Shown here piece by piece: positions 46,680-58,700 of a DNA stretch of 64,000 bases. The first letter of the stretch is position 1. Each line of letters begins with the position of its first letter. The position numbers were made by a program, and so were the translations under genes. The stretch is from Campylorhamphus procurvoides. Taxonomy: Eukaryota; Chordata; Aves; Passeriformes; Dendrocolaptidae. The stretch is taken from positions 1,506,490 through 1,570,489 of the forward strand of contig WBMV01006288.1 of assembly GCA_013396655.1 (NCBI GenBank), written 5' to 3'. Below the pieces are notes generated by a model. The model made no database searches, was not told where the DNA came from, and saw only the letters and a list, made by a program, of their open reading frames with translations.

Positions 46680-49600
46680 GTAGAAAAACTTTAAAAAACT
46701 GTAGCTCCATGGCAAGAGGTAGGTAGCGATTTTGACAGTGTCTATTTGGTCGCAGACATCTCCATCCATTCGTTGAAATCATCTTCCTTCGATGCTGGAT
46801 TCGATGTCCTGGATTGGCAGTCCCCCACAGGTGCTTCCCCCACAGACAGGGACCATCTAACCAAGCAGGGGATGTTGGGAGCTGTCTGATACTCTGATGT
46901 TTCCCACTAATGCAGGTCATTAAGCTAAGTAAGGCAGTTTAGTGGTTGGAATGGGTCAGGGAGTGTCAACTTCATCTGACCATTCCTGAATCATATTTTT
47001 GGTCCCTCCATTTTTCTGTTTAAGTGTAAATCCTCTGCATTTTTCTTTCACGTGCATGAACTCTAATGGTATGATCCATGTATAATCTATTGGTTGTTTC
47101 ACTGCTGAGATAGGCAGTTTTGGTCATGGTTTCATCAGTGCTTAGATATCTGGGGACCTTGCTTGCCCTGTGGCATTGTCATGTGTCATACTGGTAGCAT
47201 CTAATTTAAGGTGACAGAGTTGCTGCAGTGACAGCCTGTGTGTATTGTGATTTATGTGAAGGTGTGCAAAAGAACTGGGGTCAGACAAGGAGGCGATGTC
47301 AGCATTGCTTCACCCTTTAATTTGGTGAACATGGGCCACACTGGACAGTGCTGGTGTGTAGGAGAACTGGGCATGAGCGAGAGGCATGATCCAGCTCACA
47401 GAGTCTTCCCAGTAAGAGCATGCACACACTGGCAGTGCACACAGCAGGCTTCAAGCTTGTCAATTCACGGAGGTCAAAAATTAATATTGATCGGTGTTCC
47501 TTGCACAGTTCTACAGCAATGCTCTGGGCTGGCAACACAAGAGACCTGCTGTGATATCTTTTGAAATTCTGTTATGTGTGTTATAAATTGCAGTTGTAAA
47601 TTTGTAATTATATAAGTTACAACTGTAATTTTAAAACGTTCAGAGAAATTAGGCATTCGTGAAGCTCTATATTGCTTTACCAGTCGCATTCACTAGTAGA
47701 TACTTGGTTTTTTTGCTCAGAGAAGGCTGTCTCGTGGGGTGGTCTAGAATTCTAGATGAAATTATCATGAAAATATTGTGTTTAAATGTGTATGAAGCAC
47801 TGTAAACATCATTAGTCTTTCTGAGACACACTTGGCAGGCAGCACTGTAAGCTGCATAAAGCAGCACACAGAATATGCAACATGGCCTTTCCTTGAGACT
47901 GGAGAGATGCATTTCAACAAAAGCCCCTAATACCTGTCAATATTTCAATAGCAGAGGCTAACAGCTGCTGGTAAAACTGTGCTGAAGGTCCTTTGGGACA
48001 CATCACAGCACTGTGTGTGCAGCTTCCCACTGTTTTTAAAAGTCTGTTGGGAATGTCTCCTTCAGCCTGCTAAGTGCTGTTGCAAAAACAGACTTAAACT
48101 CTGAGTTCATTTCCATGTACGAAGGCCAAGTGGAGACAGAGAAGTTCCTTCAACAGGGTCAGGTGGAAGGAACCTGTCTAGGTTCCAGCAGGACTGTCCA
48201 GCTGAACCACAGAGGCAAAGCAGCTTTAGGGGCTCTTACTAATCCAGCAAAGCAAAGGAGTCACCTTTGTTTCCCCATATTCCCAGATTCCTTACCTCAT
48301 TTCCCAACATTTCTGTCACAAACCAGTCTGTAAAAAAGTTAATTGAGTACTCCTGTGAGATGGTGCTCCAGTCAAAAAATTGTGTAAGGCTCTACTTAGT
48401 GGATCTAGAAGTGATGGAAGATAAAGGAGAATGGGTGCTTTGGGTGGCTGTCCATGGTGAAAATCAGCATCTGAAACTGCCAGCAGCAAGATTAAATAGT
48501 TAATCATTCTTTAGTATGCTGCAATATATACCATCTACTGCATAATTTCAACCAATGAGTATTTAAAACACGTAAAGCACGTTCATTCTCTAGATATTTG
48601 GTAAGGAAAAGCAGTGTCTGTATTTTTCAAGTAAAATGCCTGTCTAGAAACAGTTCACCAACTCTAACCAAACCAATCTATCTCCTTGCAACTCAGTATC
48701 AGACAATAATTACAGTCAGTTGTGGTAACACACAGTACAAACAAATTTGCTGAGAGGGAAATTTAGGGTATTTATTGTGATATATGTGGAGGGAGGAAGA
48801 GCTAATGCCCTAGAATATTGCAAATGTTAAGTTGATGATTTTTAGACCTCATGAAATTAGAAAATATTTGCCTTGCAGAGTACTGTAGCACCTCTCCATT
48901 TTCCTTTAGAAGAAGAAATGGATTATTAAACACTAAAAGGTATTGTAGTCCTAGTTCCATACATATACAAGTATACAAAAACTATTTATAGCAAAATAAT
49001 GCAATTAACACTGACAAGACAGATGGCAAAAAGCAACCCAATGCTACAGTCTTGACTGTCTGCCCTGGCTTCATTTACCTCCCTTAATAGGCTTGTGCTG
49101 TGAGAGTCATCTCCTTTACATGACTGTATAGTTATTGCCACACTGTCTACTTCCTGCTGTCACTCACAGTGCCTAGACCAACAAGAGGGGCAACTCCTCT
49201 AGTTTTCTGACTCCTGCTGTTTGCTTCTTTAGCTTCTTTCCACAAGGAAACACAGTTGTTGACCCAATGTCAGATGGACTATTCCATATTGACAGGAGTA
49301 ATTTGCCTACCACCAACACCCGTGCTCTCACAGTCAAGCTATGAGTCATTTAATGTTCCCTTTCATGGCACACACATCATTTCCCAAGCATTGAACTGTT
49401 TTGCTGTCCTTCACCTTTGTTGCTAAAGTGAAGGACAACATAATTTGGTATTACCAAATATGACTTTTCTAAGTGCTATAATTACAAGATACACAACATC
49501 TGGATCACATATGTGGTAGCAGTATATTATAGAGAATTTCATTAATACATTCTGTATCTTTCCTGCTGCTTTATATTTGGAGGTAGTTGCTTGACTAGTT

Positions 49601-49720
49601 TCCTTGCTGTACCAGAGAAACTTTTCTCATGTCATAGGTTTTCTATCACTGAAGAAAACACAGGAGTGAACTCAGAATTTTTATAGTGATTTTTTCTTTT
49701 TTATTTTTTTACTATAAGAA
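46680..49720. other. Intergenic; first part may be ERV-derived
   Basis: 46,680-46,920 is open on the minus strand for 86 codons and lies exactly where the 3' internal region of the neighbouring minus-strand LTR would be. I cannot match it to a retroviral gene. The rest shows nothing I recognise. Confidence 0.4.
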
Positions 49721-49886
49721 TGATCAAACAGTGGAATAGGTTGCTCAGAGCATTGTGAAGTCTCCACCTGTGAAGATTTCCGAAAGTTGACTGGACACCA
49801 TCCTGAGAAACCTGCTTGAGTGAGAGGGTTGGCCTAGATGATCTCCAGAGGTCCCCACCAACCTCAGCTGTTCCATGAGTCTGTAA
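49721..49886 (+). mobile_element. CR1 LINE 3'-UTR fragment
   Basis: It holds diverged CR1 3' UTR motifs in order: AGTGGAATAGGTTGCTCAGAG, GAAGTCTCCACC, TTGGCCTAGATGATCTCCAG and AGGTCCCCACCAACCTC. The end is eroded (TCCATGAGTCTGTAAG). Confidence 0.85.
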
Positions 49887-51690
49887 GAATAAGATGACTA
49901 CTAAAATGTATCTCAGAAATTACCTTCATATAATAATACTTAAAATTGTACAAATAAGACAATGTTTGGGGAAGGGAAAGCAATTACTTCATTATATAGT
50001 GTGCATTATTAAGGTGTAGCCTGGAACTCAGTAATAACAGCAGAAGAATATAAGAAATGATGATTCTGTGAAATCGGGTGTCTGTATCAAAAAATTATCT
50101 TACCAGAATTTTTTATGAGCACAAACTTATTCAGTTAGAGTGACTAAGACTTTCTCTTATTTCGGTTGCTCTTTTTCTAAGAGGAACTGATTTTTTTTTT
50201 TATTTTTTTTTTGCTGGCAGCTTCTGTTAACATACACTCATATTTCTCAAAATAGATTATGTTTTTCCTGTAACATATTATTATGCCATGAGTTTAACAC
50301 TAATGTTCATTAAGCGTTATTAACCTCACTCTATACTGGATTAATAGCATCAGAGCTGTTCAGTCTTTCTCCTCATACTGCAGGAGAATATTCATGGAAC
50401 TAAATGTGTCTCAGTTCAGAGAATCAAGTGTATCTTGCTCTCTTGTTTGCTCCTGAAAGATCTACAGAAAATGTCACTTCACATAGCAATGGCCTTGGAC
50501 AAAGAAAGGTATTTTGCAATTGGCCTGTGCAAAAGAAAAAAAAATATTTTGGACATCTAAGAATAAACTGCTGGTGGTTCCTTAAAGGAATGTGTCTTGA
50601 CTAGTCCATCACATTTGCCTTGTACTGTTGGCTCCTGTCTCCCAGTTCTCTGCTAAAAGAGACTCTGCTAAAAGACTAAAAGAGTAGTCTTTTACTGCAG
50701 AGTTGCAGGGACTTTCCTGCTCTGGACCAACCTGTGCTGAGTGCAACTGGCTCTGGGAAAGGGGCTGTGGGTCTGGGCTGAGGAGCCCTGCTGAAGGACA
50801 TCATCTGCTGTTACCCACTGCTGCAGGCTGTTTCCACCAGTGATGTCTCCCACAACACGAGTGGGTACAATATTGTCCAGTACATCAGAGAATGATATAC
50901 TGAACTGAAAAGGGAAGTGTTTCACTAAAACCAGGACACAAGATAACTTGACAGAAAAGCAGACATAGGATCCAGTACATGAAGGAATTTGTGTTTTGCA
51001 TCAGTGTCCCAAAAGTCTGGGACAAGTATCCCAAAATAACTTTTCCAGACCCTTCACAGCTCATCTGAATAAACAGGATGGGTTGTGTAGAATGCCTGGA
51101 AGTGAAGCAGAGCAGGGCAGGAAGAACAATGAATGTCTAAAATCACACATCTAATTTTATGCTACTGAAACTGTGCCCTTGCTTTACATGCTTTCTCCGC
51201 GGACATGATCAGTCAGGGGTACTTTTGTGTAGTTTCTCAGGGGCTTCATGTTTTTCAAGGACTTCTTATTGTTTGGATAACATGCAGTACTTGTAGGATA
51301 TTTGTTTTTTGCTGTAGCATGAAAGATGGGATAGGAATAATTATACAAAAGCTAGTTTTTTTGTCCTGCTGTTCCAAGTAAATGGTTATTTTCAGAGTAA
51401 AACATATCAATGCTTCTTTTATGGATAATATTTTACTAGCAAATACAAACTTATACTTTTTATCTAGTACACGGGAAGGAAAACAACAGTGATGCAGACA
51501 CCTCTGAGGATACAACAACCAGCAGGATGCATATTGTGGGAAAACTTGTGGGCAAGTGTTTCACATTTACAATAAGTGCTATATACTCATAGACAACAGA
51601 TGGAATTTTGGCTTTTATTGTCTAGAAGAAGCACTTGATAACCTCTGTTATAGTATCTGACATCAGACAATGCTCTCTGGCACTTGATGT
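49887..51690. other. Intergenic, nothing recognised
   Basis: AT-rich sequence with T runs near 50,190-50,212 and only short unsupported frames. Confidence 0.55.
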
Positions 51691-51775
51691 GATTCTTGGG
51701 GTGTCCTGCACAGGGCCAGGAGTTGGACTCAATAACCCAGATGGGTCCCTTCCAACTCAGCATATTCTATGATCA
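51691..51775 (+). mobile_element. CR1 LINE 3'-end fragment, another subfamily
   Basis: GGGTGTCCTGCACAGGGCCA, then GGAGTTGGACTCAATAACCC and GGGTCCCTTCCAACTCAGCA, ending in ATATTCTATGATCATA. This is the 3' end of a CR1 subfamily distinct from the copies at 2.5 and 44.4 kb. Confidence 0.85.
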
Positions 51776-53905
51776 TATGCCTGTTTTATTTTAAGGTGTC
51801 ACAAGACATCTGTGAGACCTGTAAGCCTCATTACCTGAAACATATTTGTGACAGTGATCCTGCTATGTATAGGGTGGATCACACCAACCTCAAAACAAAA
51901 GTACCTTTTTGGCTATACTATTTTGTCTAGGGCCAGGTGTTGGGATTCCGATGCCACTGAGAAATGGAAGTTTACAAATGTTCCCATATACCAGCAAGTC
52001 AGTTTGTTGCATTAATCTTCTGCCATCATAAATTCTCTCTTCTGTTAATAGGGCAATAATAACTTTTTCCGTGATAGCCTGATAGTGATGGGTTGTTATT
52101 CAACAGCTCTGAAGTTGTTGCCAAACAAAGCAGATTTTTTTCTTTTCTCACACCATGGGAAGGAGAAAGTTTGCTAACAGTTTTCTGACAGCTGTAAACT
52201 GTATTTAGCTGACCCAGTGGTGCTTTGCAGCCTTTCACATCTAAACTTCTGAGGCAAGACAGGAGACAAAACCTTGCATGAGTATCATAACATCTTCTCA
52301 CAAATAATTATGAATATTCCAGTAATTACTATTTATATGCAATAATGCCTTAAACATAAGTATATTTGTAGAGCATTAAATCCCATCGGATGTACCGTCA
52401 TCCATTGTCTGACTACCAGTTGCCACATCATCAGAGAGATTCAGTGTTCTCATTGTGTGTAATCTGACTTACTGGCATCCAAGCTGGGGACCTGGCATGC
52501 AATCAGCAGATAAGAGTTAAGCAATGTTGGCAAGAGGCCTCACTCAGATGCTCAGTGCTACTTATGATTCATGAGAGACTGACTAAAGTTTTGCAGAATA
52601 GGCAGCCTGATCTTTAAATTTTCTTGGTTTTCTCCTTTTTAAAAATGTCTTAGTTGCTTTTTCATTTGTTAAATTTAGTGTTAGATCTTGGTGTTCTTTT
52701 TTGTCAATTTGCATGTTTTTCAAATTTGAGCTTACTGGGTGTCTCACTTTATCATTAGGGGCTGACCTTTCTTATCATAGTGTGTCCTGGGCAAATCTTC
52801 ATCACCCCCAAAAACTTCTACAGTGTGCACCAGTTTTGTCACATGAAAGAGATTTTTATCAGCAGCTTTATAACTAAAAAGCATTTAGAAAACTATTACT
52901 TATTATGCTAAATTTGCGCTGATGTAATTTATTTGACTCTGAAAAATTTACAACTTTAAAAAGGTATCATGATAGGCACTCAAAGGCACTATCTCTGCTC
53001 AGGAATAGTCTGTTGTCTGGAGCAAATGGATGCAGCGCCACTAATTTAAATTGACTGTGATGTACATGAGGTGAGGTTTTGGTGGTTATTCACAGTGCAG
53101 TTCTGTCACTTGGAAAAGGAATTATTGAGGCTGCATATATAAATTTTTTATATACATATATATGTATAAATATTTCTACTTATCTGCCTTCCAGTGCTGA
53201 ATGATGAGTATTTCTCACTCCATGAGACTCCAGAGTTAGCTGACATGTACATTTGTCCATACATCAAAAAGATACTGGAATTATTTGAAAAGTTTCTTTA
53301 GGATTTGAACCTTGCAGTTTATATATTGAGGTAGTCTTGTGTGATGGATATGAGACTTATTCCATCTCTTCCCTATCGAAAGTGGTGTTGGCTGGTTTCA
53401 TCCCTAATGTGTGGCTGGGGATTTACTGTGCAGGAGCTGAAAGCCAAATGTGAACTTTTCTATGTGTGAATTACTTCCCAAAGGAGAGCATCTTTCCCAG
53501 CTATAGCTGTAGATTAGACTGATGATGGAAAATAAGCCTTAGCTCCTGAAAGAAAATACCATTAGCAGACAGCAAAGATTTTGCTGGAACAAACCTGAAG
53601 TGCACAAGATTAAGATGTCAGATAAGGGTTTTCTAGAGCAGTTGCTTCCTAAGGTGCTTTCTTCCTGAGCTGTTTTCCTGTAGCATGCACTGCAACCGCC
53701 CACACATATTCATAAAAGTAGGAAGTTTGAATTAGCTGGTCCTTTTTACTGTGCCATGTCATTTAATAACTCCCCATGACCAGTTATTGAATTTTTGGCA
53801 ACAGCGTGGCCAAAGTAGGTTGTGTGGACAAGGTTCTCCACCACAAACTGAGGAGCAGTGCTAAACAAGCTTTTTCCCTCTTACTTTTCACACAAGGTAG
53901 TATGA
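51776..53905. other. Intergenic, nothing recognised
   Basis: AT-rich unique-looking sequence. It contains a short TA/CA palindrome at 53151-53168 and no supported gene. Confidence 0.55.
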
Positions 53906-54235
53906 TGTCATGGTTTAGTCCCAGCCAGCAACTAGATACCATGTATACTCCAGGATGGGGAAAAGAATCAGAAAAAAAAGGTAAAATTTGCGGGTTGTTG
54001 TAGGTTGAGATAAGAACAGTTTGATAACTGACACAAAACAAAATACAATAATACTAATGATGATGATAATAATAAGAAGAATAATATTAGTATAGGAAAG
54101 GGGAGAGAGAGAGAAATAAACCTCAATAAAAAAAAGTGTTGCACAATACAGCTAGTCATGACTCAATGACCAATGCCTTGCCTGTCTCCCAGCTGTGATC
54201 AGTTTGATATCAATACTCTTCTCAAAACTAAACCT
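53906..54235 (-). mobile_element. ERVL-type LTR, 3' part only (minus strand)
   Basis: The + strand begins TGTCATGGTTTAGTCCCAGC, continues GGTTGAGATAAGAACAGTTT and then an AAT/GAT-rich stretch and ATAAA runs. This is the antisense of the 3' part of a very common avian ERVL LTR. The TATA-bearing part is missing. The upper limit is approximate. Confidence 0.75.
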
Positions 54236-57040
54236 GCACCTGCAGAGTGAATGTCTTCAGTGAGACTTTCCCTTTTTTTTGCAGCAGAAAAAAAAAAAGA
54301 GAAAAAAAGGAGGAAAAAAAAGGAAGGAGGGAGACTGTTCACTCCTCCTTTGGAGAAGAACTTTGCCAATATTATGTCTTTCTCAGCATGACAAGTGTTT
54401 GTAATGAAAAATAATCATTTGCTTGGAAAGGTGTCTTCTGGAGAATACAGTTAGGGCATGACTCCTGTGACTAAATCGGTCCATGGCTGTTCTCTGCTGG
54501 GGAAAACATACAAGTTGCAAGGGCTCTCTATTGTTTGGGGCTTAGGAAAGAGGGGGCATGTCCCTCATCTAGCCTAGTAGGCTGGGAAGGGCAGTCAGGA
54601 TTTTACTCTGAGACGTGTGAAACAAGAGACTCAGCAGGAACAGCAACTGCTGAAAACTCAAAGGTGAAAACAACTAAAACACAAGAGTAACTAAATAAAC
54701 TGATATGCTCTTCAGATGGGCTTGTTTTTCATTAGAGCTTTTTAACAGTAAAGAAACCAAACCCAAATGATGCTCTTGCATGGTCTAGCCCCAAGACCTA
54801 TGTTTCCATCTATTCTTTGTACTGACAGAATAGCATTTTTTTGAATCCCTAGTTTTGCTCGTCTCCCTCCCCTCCTGATGGACCCAAAATCCTGACCTGC
54901 TCTTCTATGATGAAGGTGTTTTGATGCTTCCTTTCTAGTGACCAAGGGTGGTCTCTGCTTTTTTTCAGGGGTCCTACTGTTCTCTAAAGAAAGGGGGATA
55001 TTGCTTCCTACGTTTGTGCAGATGACAATATTCTTCCTATTAGTTCTTATTTTAGAATGTCTTCTAATCTTTTCAGTTATGATCATATATGTTATTAGAC
55101 TCATTTTTCTCTATGTAATCTCACTGAAACAAATGTTTCAGTTTTATTATATGGGTTTTTTTCAAAGGTTTCTTTCTGTAAAATTCAAGGCAGGATATGT
55201 GTTATCAATACTGCTGTTTTTTATTTAACATGCAGGAGGGATGATTTAGTTTCTTGAGGGTATTGTTTGGTTTATGCAAGTGTCTTCCTCTCCTACATAA
55301 GGCACAGTGACGCAAAGCTAAATCAGAAGTGGCTAAATTGCAATGTCAGAAATTCAAAGCTTAGTCATATAAAACTGTAATATAACTCATACCCTGGAGA
55401 CGGCCACACTGAGATTCCAGCAACAGCCTTAAGAAACATTTCCTGGCTCTTGGATACCTGATTTGGTACATTCAAATTTCTTTAATTTATTTTTAAGTTT
55501 TTAATTCTGAGAGGCTTTTTTTTTTTTTAAGGGAAAAAATATTCTAAGTCCCATGCTGAAGCATCTGCTTCTTCTTCCTTTTTTTGCACTTTGGTCCTTG
55601 CCAGCAGGTCCTAACTCTTTCCAAGTTCATTGTCAAAACCATTTCCCCTTCACATGCACACTGCTTCCCGTTGTGTCTCCTGGAACAGTCAGTCCCTCTC
55701 TCTTCCTCAATGCTTTCTTTTGGTCACTGTGACCTCCCTGGTCCTCCACACACTCTGGCATTGAGAAAAGGCTTGACAGAGGTACTGACAGGTGATTTTT
55801 TTTCTCTCCCCTCGGTCTTTTTTCTTGCCTCCCAGTATCCAATCAGATATTTCTCTGTTCAACACTAAGCTCCAACCATAGCTCCGTTTCCCTAGTCTGA
55901 TTCTAGTCCTGCCGTTTTGGCACAGTTTTTGTCACTTGTTCCTTTCCTGCTGGGAGTGCACCAAGAAGCTCACTGGGACAGTGAACCAGCAGCTTCCTTC
56001 ATACCCAGTGCCCTTGACCCACAGGACCCTGCTGCTCTGTGACCAGGGCTCTCATGAAACTCTCTCACAGGTAACTGCAGAAGATTTAAGCACCTCTGTG
56101 AGTATCTGGCTGCTGAAAGCTCCAGCTACATGTGTAATGTGAGCAGACTGCTTTCATCCATCCAAGAGTCAACACTTTTACTTGATTTGGTGAGATTTTG
56201 ACAGGGATGACAAACAGTCCCCTTCCCAGGAAGATGACTTCTGGCAGTCTAGAAGCCCATGTGGCTATAGATCTCTGAAAATGCTTCTGTCTTTACTTCA
56301 TGGTCAGTGTCTTTTCTTCCAGTTTCAGTTTTAGAAATCAATCAGCTTGGTTTGATGGTGTTCTTTGTAATTCTTGTTGTTGTTGTTAAAGGTGGAATTT
56401 GATATGAAAATTATCTACATTTGCAGTTAAAGTTTGTAAAATTGAAACAGCTTGACAAAATGTTTTGATATTGCAAATGTAAGCAAAATGTACTATTTCT
56501 TTTGGTGGGTTTCAGTGAATCCTAAATGTTGCTTAATTTTGGTAGGACTAGGAGGCCTGTATTATAAACTAAAGGCTGGGGGGCATAAACATGGCCTGAA
56601 CAGAAGTAACACAAGAGAAGGTAAAAAGGGTTATTCAAAGGAACAACCCATGGGCAGTGGAGTCTGGCATTATTGGTTTGCTGGCTACCAGAGCTGCATT
56701 TCAGTACTGTTGGAAAGGTGATCGATGAAGAGCTGTGAAAGGGCAAACAAGGGAACTGTATTTATTGACCACAAGAGAAAGAGTCAATGGAGTGATCTAC
56801 ATCACAAAAAATTCTCCCCTGTGCTGGGGCAGAACCAACTACTATATTGTCCCCAACAATGGCTGTCAAAAGCAGCCTTAGGGACTCCCATTGCTGCCAT
56901 ACTGGATTGTCTCCAAGGCAGCCTGTCACCAGATTTACCAGAACATTTTTATTAATGCTTATCCTGAGCTTCCCTTGTTATAATATAAATTCATTCCTTG
57001 CCTTCAAGGCAGAAACAACACAGCACTCCTGGACTGTGTA
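54236..57040. other. Intergenic; purine tract, otherwise nothing
   Basis: An A/G-rich tract at about 54,285-54,332 is the only marked feature. The rest is ordinary non-coding sequence with short unsupported frames. Confidence 0.55.
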
Positions 57041-57612
57041 TGTTGTGGTTTAACCCCAGCCAGCAGCGACTCAGGCACTCCCCCACCAGTGGGATCAGGG
57101 AGAGAACTGGAAGGATAAAAGCTAGAAAACTCATGTGTTGAGATAAAGACAGTTTAATAGGGAAAGCAAAAGCCACACACACAATCAAAGCAAAGCAAGA
57201 AATTAATTCATAACCTCCCATGGTCAGGCAGGTCTTCAGCCATTTCCAGGAGATCAGAGTCCCATCACATGTAACAAGATACTTGGGCAGACAAATACCA
57301 TCACTTCAAACATCCCCCTCCTTCCTCCTTCTTTCTCCCACTTTATATATTGATCACATGGTGTGGAATATTCCTTTGGTAAGTTTGGGGTCACCTGTCC
57401 TGGCTGTGTCTCCTCCCAGCCCCATGTACCCGCAACTTCTTCACCAGTGTGGCAGTACGAGAAGCAGAAAAGGCCTTGTCTCTGTTCAAGTACTGCTCAG
57501 CAATGACAAAAACACCTCTACGTTACCAACCCTGTGTTCACCACACATTCAAAACACAGCCCCATGCCAACCACTGTGAAGAAAATTAACTACTCCAGCC
57601 CAAAGAAAAACA
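57041..57612 (-). mobile_element. ERVL-type LTR, near full length (minus strand)
   Basis: It runs from TGTTGTGGTTTAACCCCAGC to AAAGAAAAACA on the + strand. On the minus strand the order is U3, a TATATAAAG box (57342-57350) and a U5 ending GGGGTTAAACCACAACA. It contains diagnostic blocks such as AGCAGAAAAGGCCTTG and the GGAATATTCCTTTGG box. I see no convincing 5-bp duplication, which fits a provirus truncated on the far side. Confidence 0.85.
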
Positions 57613-58700
57613 TTCCACCTATTCCATGTATTTACATCATGCTCAGGTCCCACACTATTCAATACAGATTCATTAAGTACCATCCTTCTTCCCATTCTTT
57701 GATAGAATACACAGATGTCATTCCTTTAATTGGTGGGCCATCCCTGCAGAATGTCCAAAAAATGACCACAAATATTCACAAATGTCCTTTGAGTTAGTTT
57801 AGTCCGTGACTTTGGGGTCCATCAGTTATGGTGGTCACTCAGAACAGAAGAGGTGTTGTGCTTCCTGGAGTTACTGGGCACCAAAGCCAGCTCAGGTCTG
57901 GCCAGTGATGACCTTACACTTCTTCTTTTAAGACTTCTCCTCCATTTGTGTGGGTAGTTTCTGCTGTAGCAATTCCTGTAACATGCAACTCAAATCATTG
58001 TTTTACAACAATTTAAAGGCATATCTATTACAATCTCTATCCCTGGTCATTTTGGGCCTGATTATAGGGTTTAACATTGCAATGCGTTCCTCTCCTTGTT
58101 CCCAGCCTGGCTGCAACAAGGGGTTCCTGTTCAAGTCCACCATTAGTACGGTCACATCACAGTCCTCCATGGGCTGCAGGAGGACAGCCTCCTTCACCAC
58201 AGTCTCCATTAAAAGATGCAAGGGAATCCTTGCTTTCCCTGCTCCAGCACGGGGTTCCTACCCACATAAAATAGTCCTCCTTGAAGTTTTCCAGTGTGGA
58301 TCCTTCCCATAGGCTACGGTTCTTCACGTACTGCTCCAGTATGGGTTCCCCATGGGTCACAGGTCCTGCCAGCAAACCTGTTCCAGGATGGGCTTCTCAG
58401 AGGCTCACACCCTCCTTTAGGCATCCACCTGCTCCATTTGGGGTCCTCCACAGGCTGCAGGTGGCTCTCTGCTCCATCATGGACTCACTCTTATGTCACA
58501 GTCCCTTCAACTTGAGTTCAACCTGGAGTTCCAGCCTGTCCAGTACAGCAGCACAGACACAGCAGCAATGCCCCAGCCTCCTGCCAGCCCAGGAACATCT
58601 CTATGACTGTTATTGAAACGTTACCAGGCACAACATGATGAGGTGATCAGCAGTACAGCAAACAGAGAAAGGAAAAAGCGCTAAAAGCAGCCATTAATGA
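57613..58700 (-). mobile_element. ERVL-type internal region, non-coding 3' part
   Basis: It lies directly next to the LTR. Its first bases read on the minus strand as a purine-rich TGGAATAGGTGGAA, a plausible polypurine tract for a minus-strand element. Beyond it are repeated GGGCTGCAGG, CTCCATCATGGACTC and TCCATGGGCTGCAGG-like motifs known from avian ERVL 3' internal DNA. No intact gag, pol or env frame is seen. The far limit is approximate. Confidence 0.65.

Noticed and set aside
57950..58616. Open frames of 110-120 codons
   Set aside because: They run through the repetitive internal region of an ERVL-type element and are not host genes or viral proteins.
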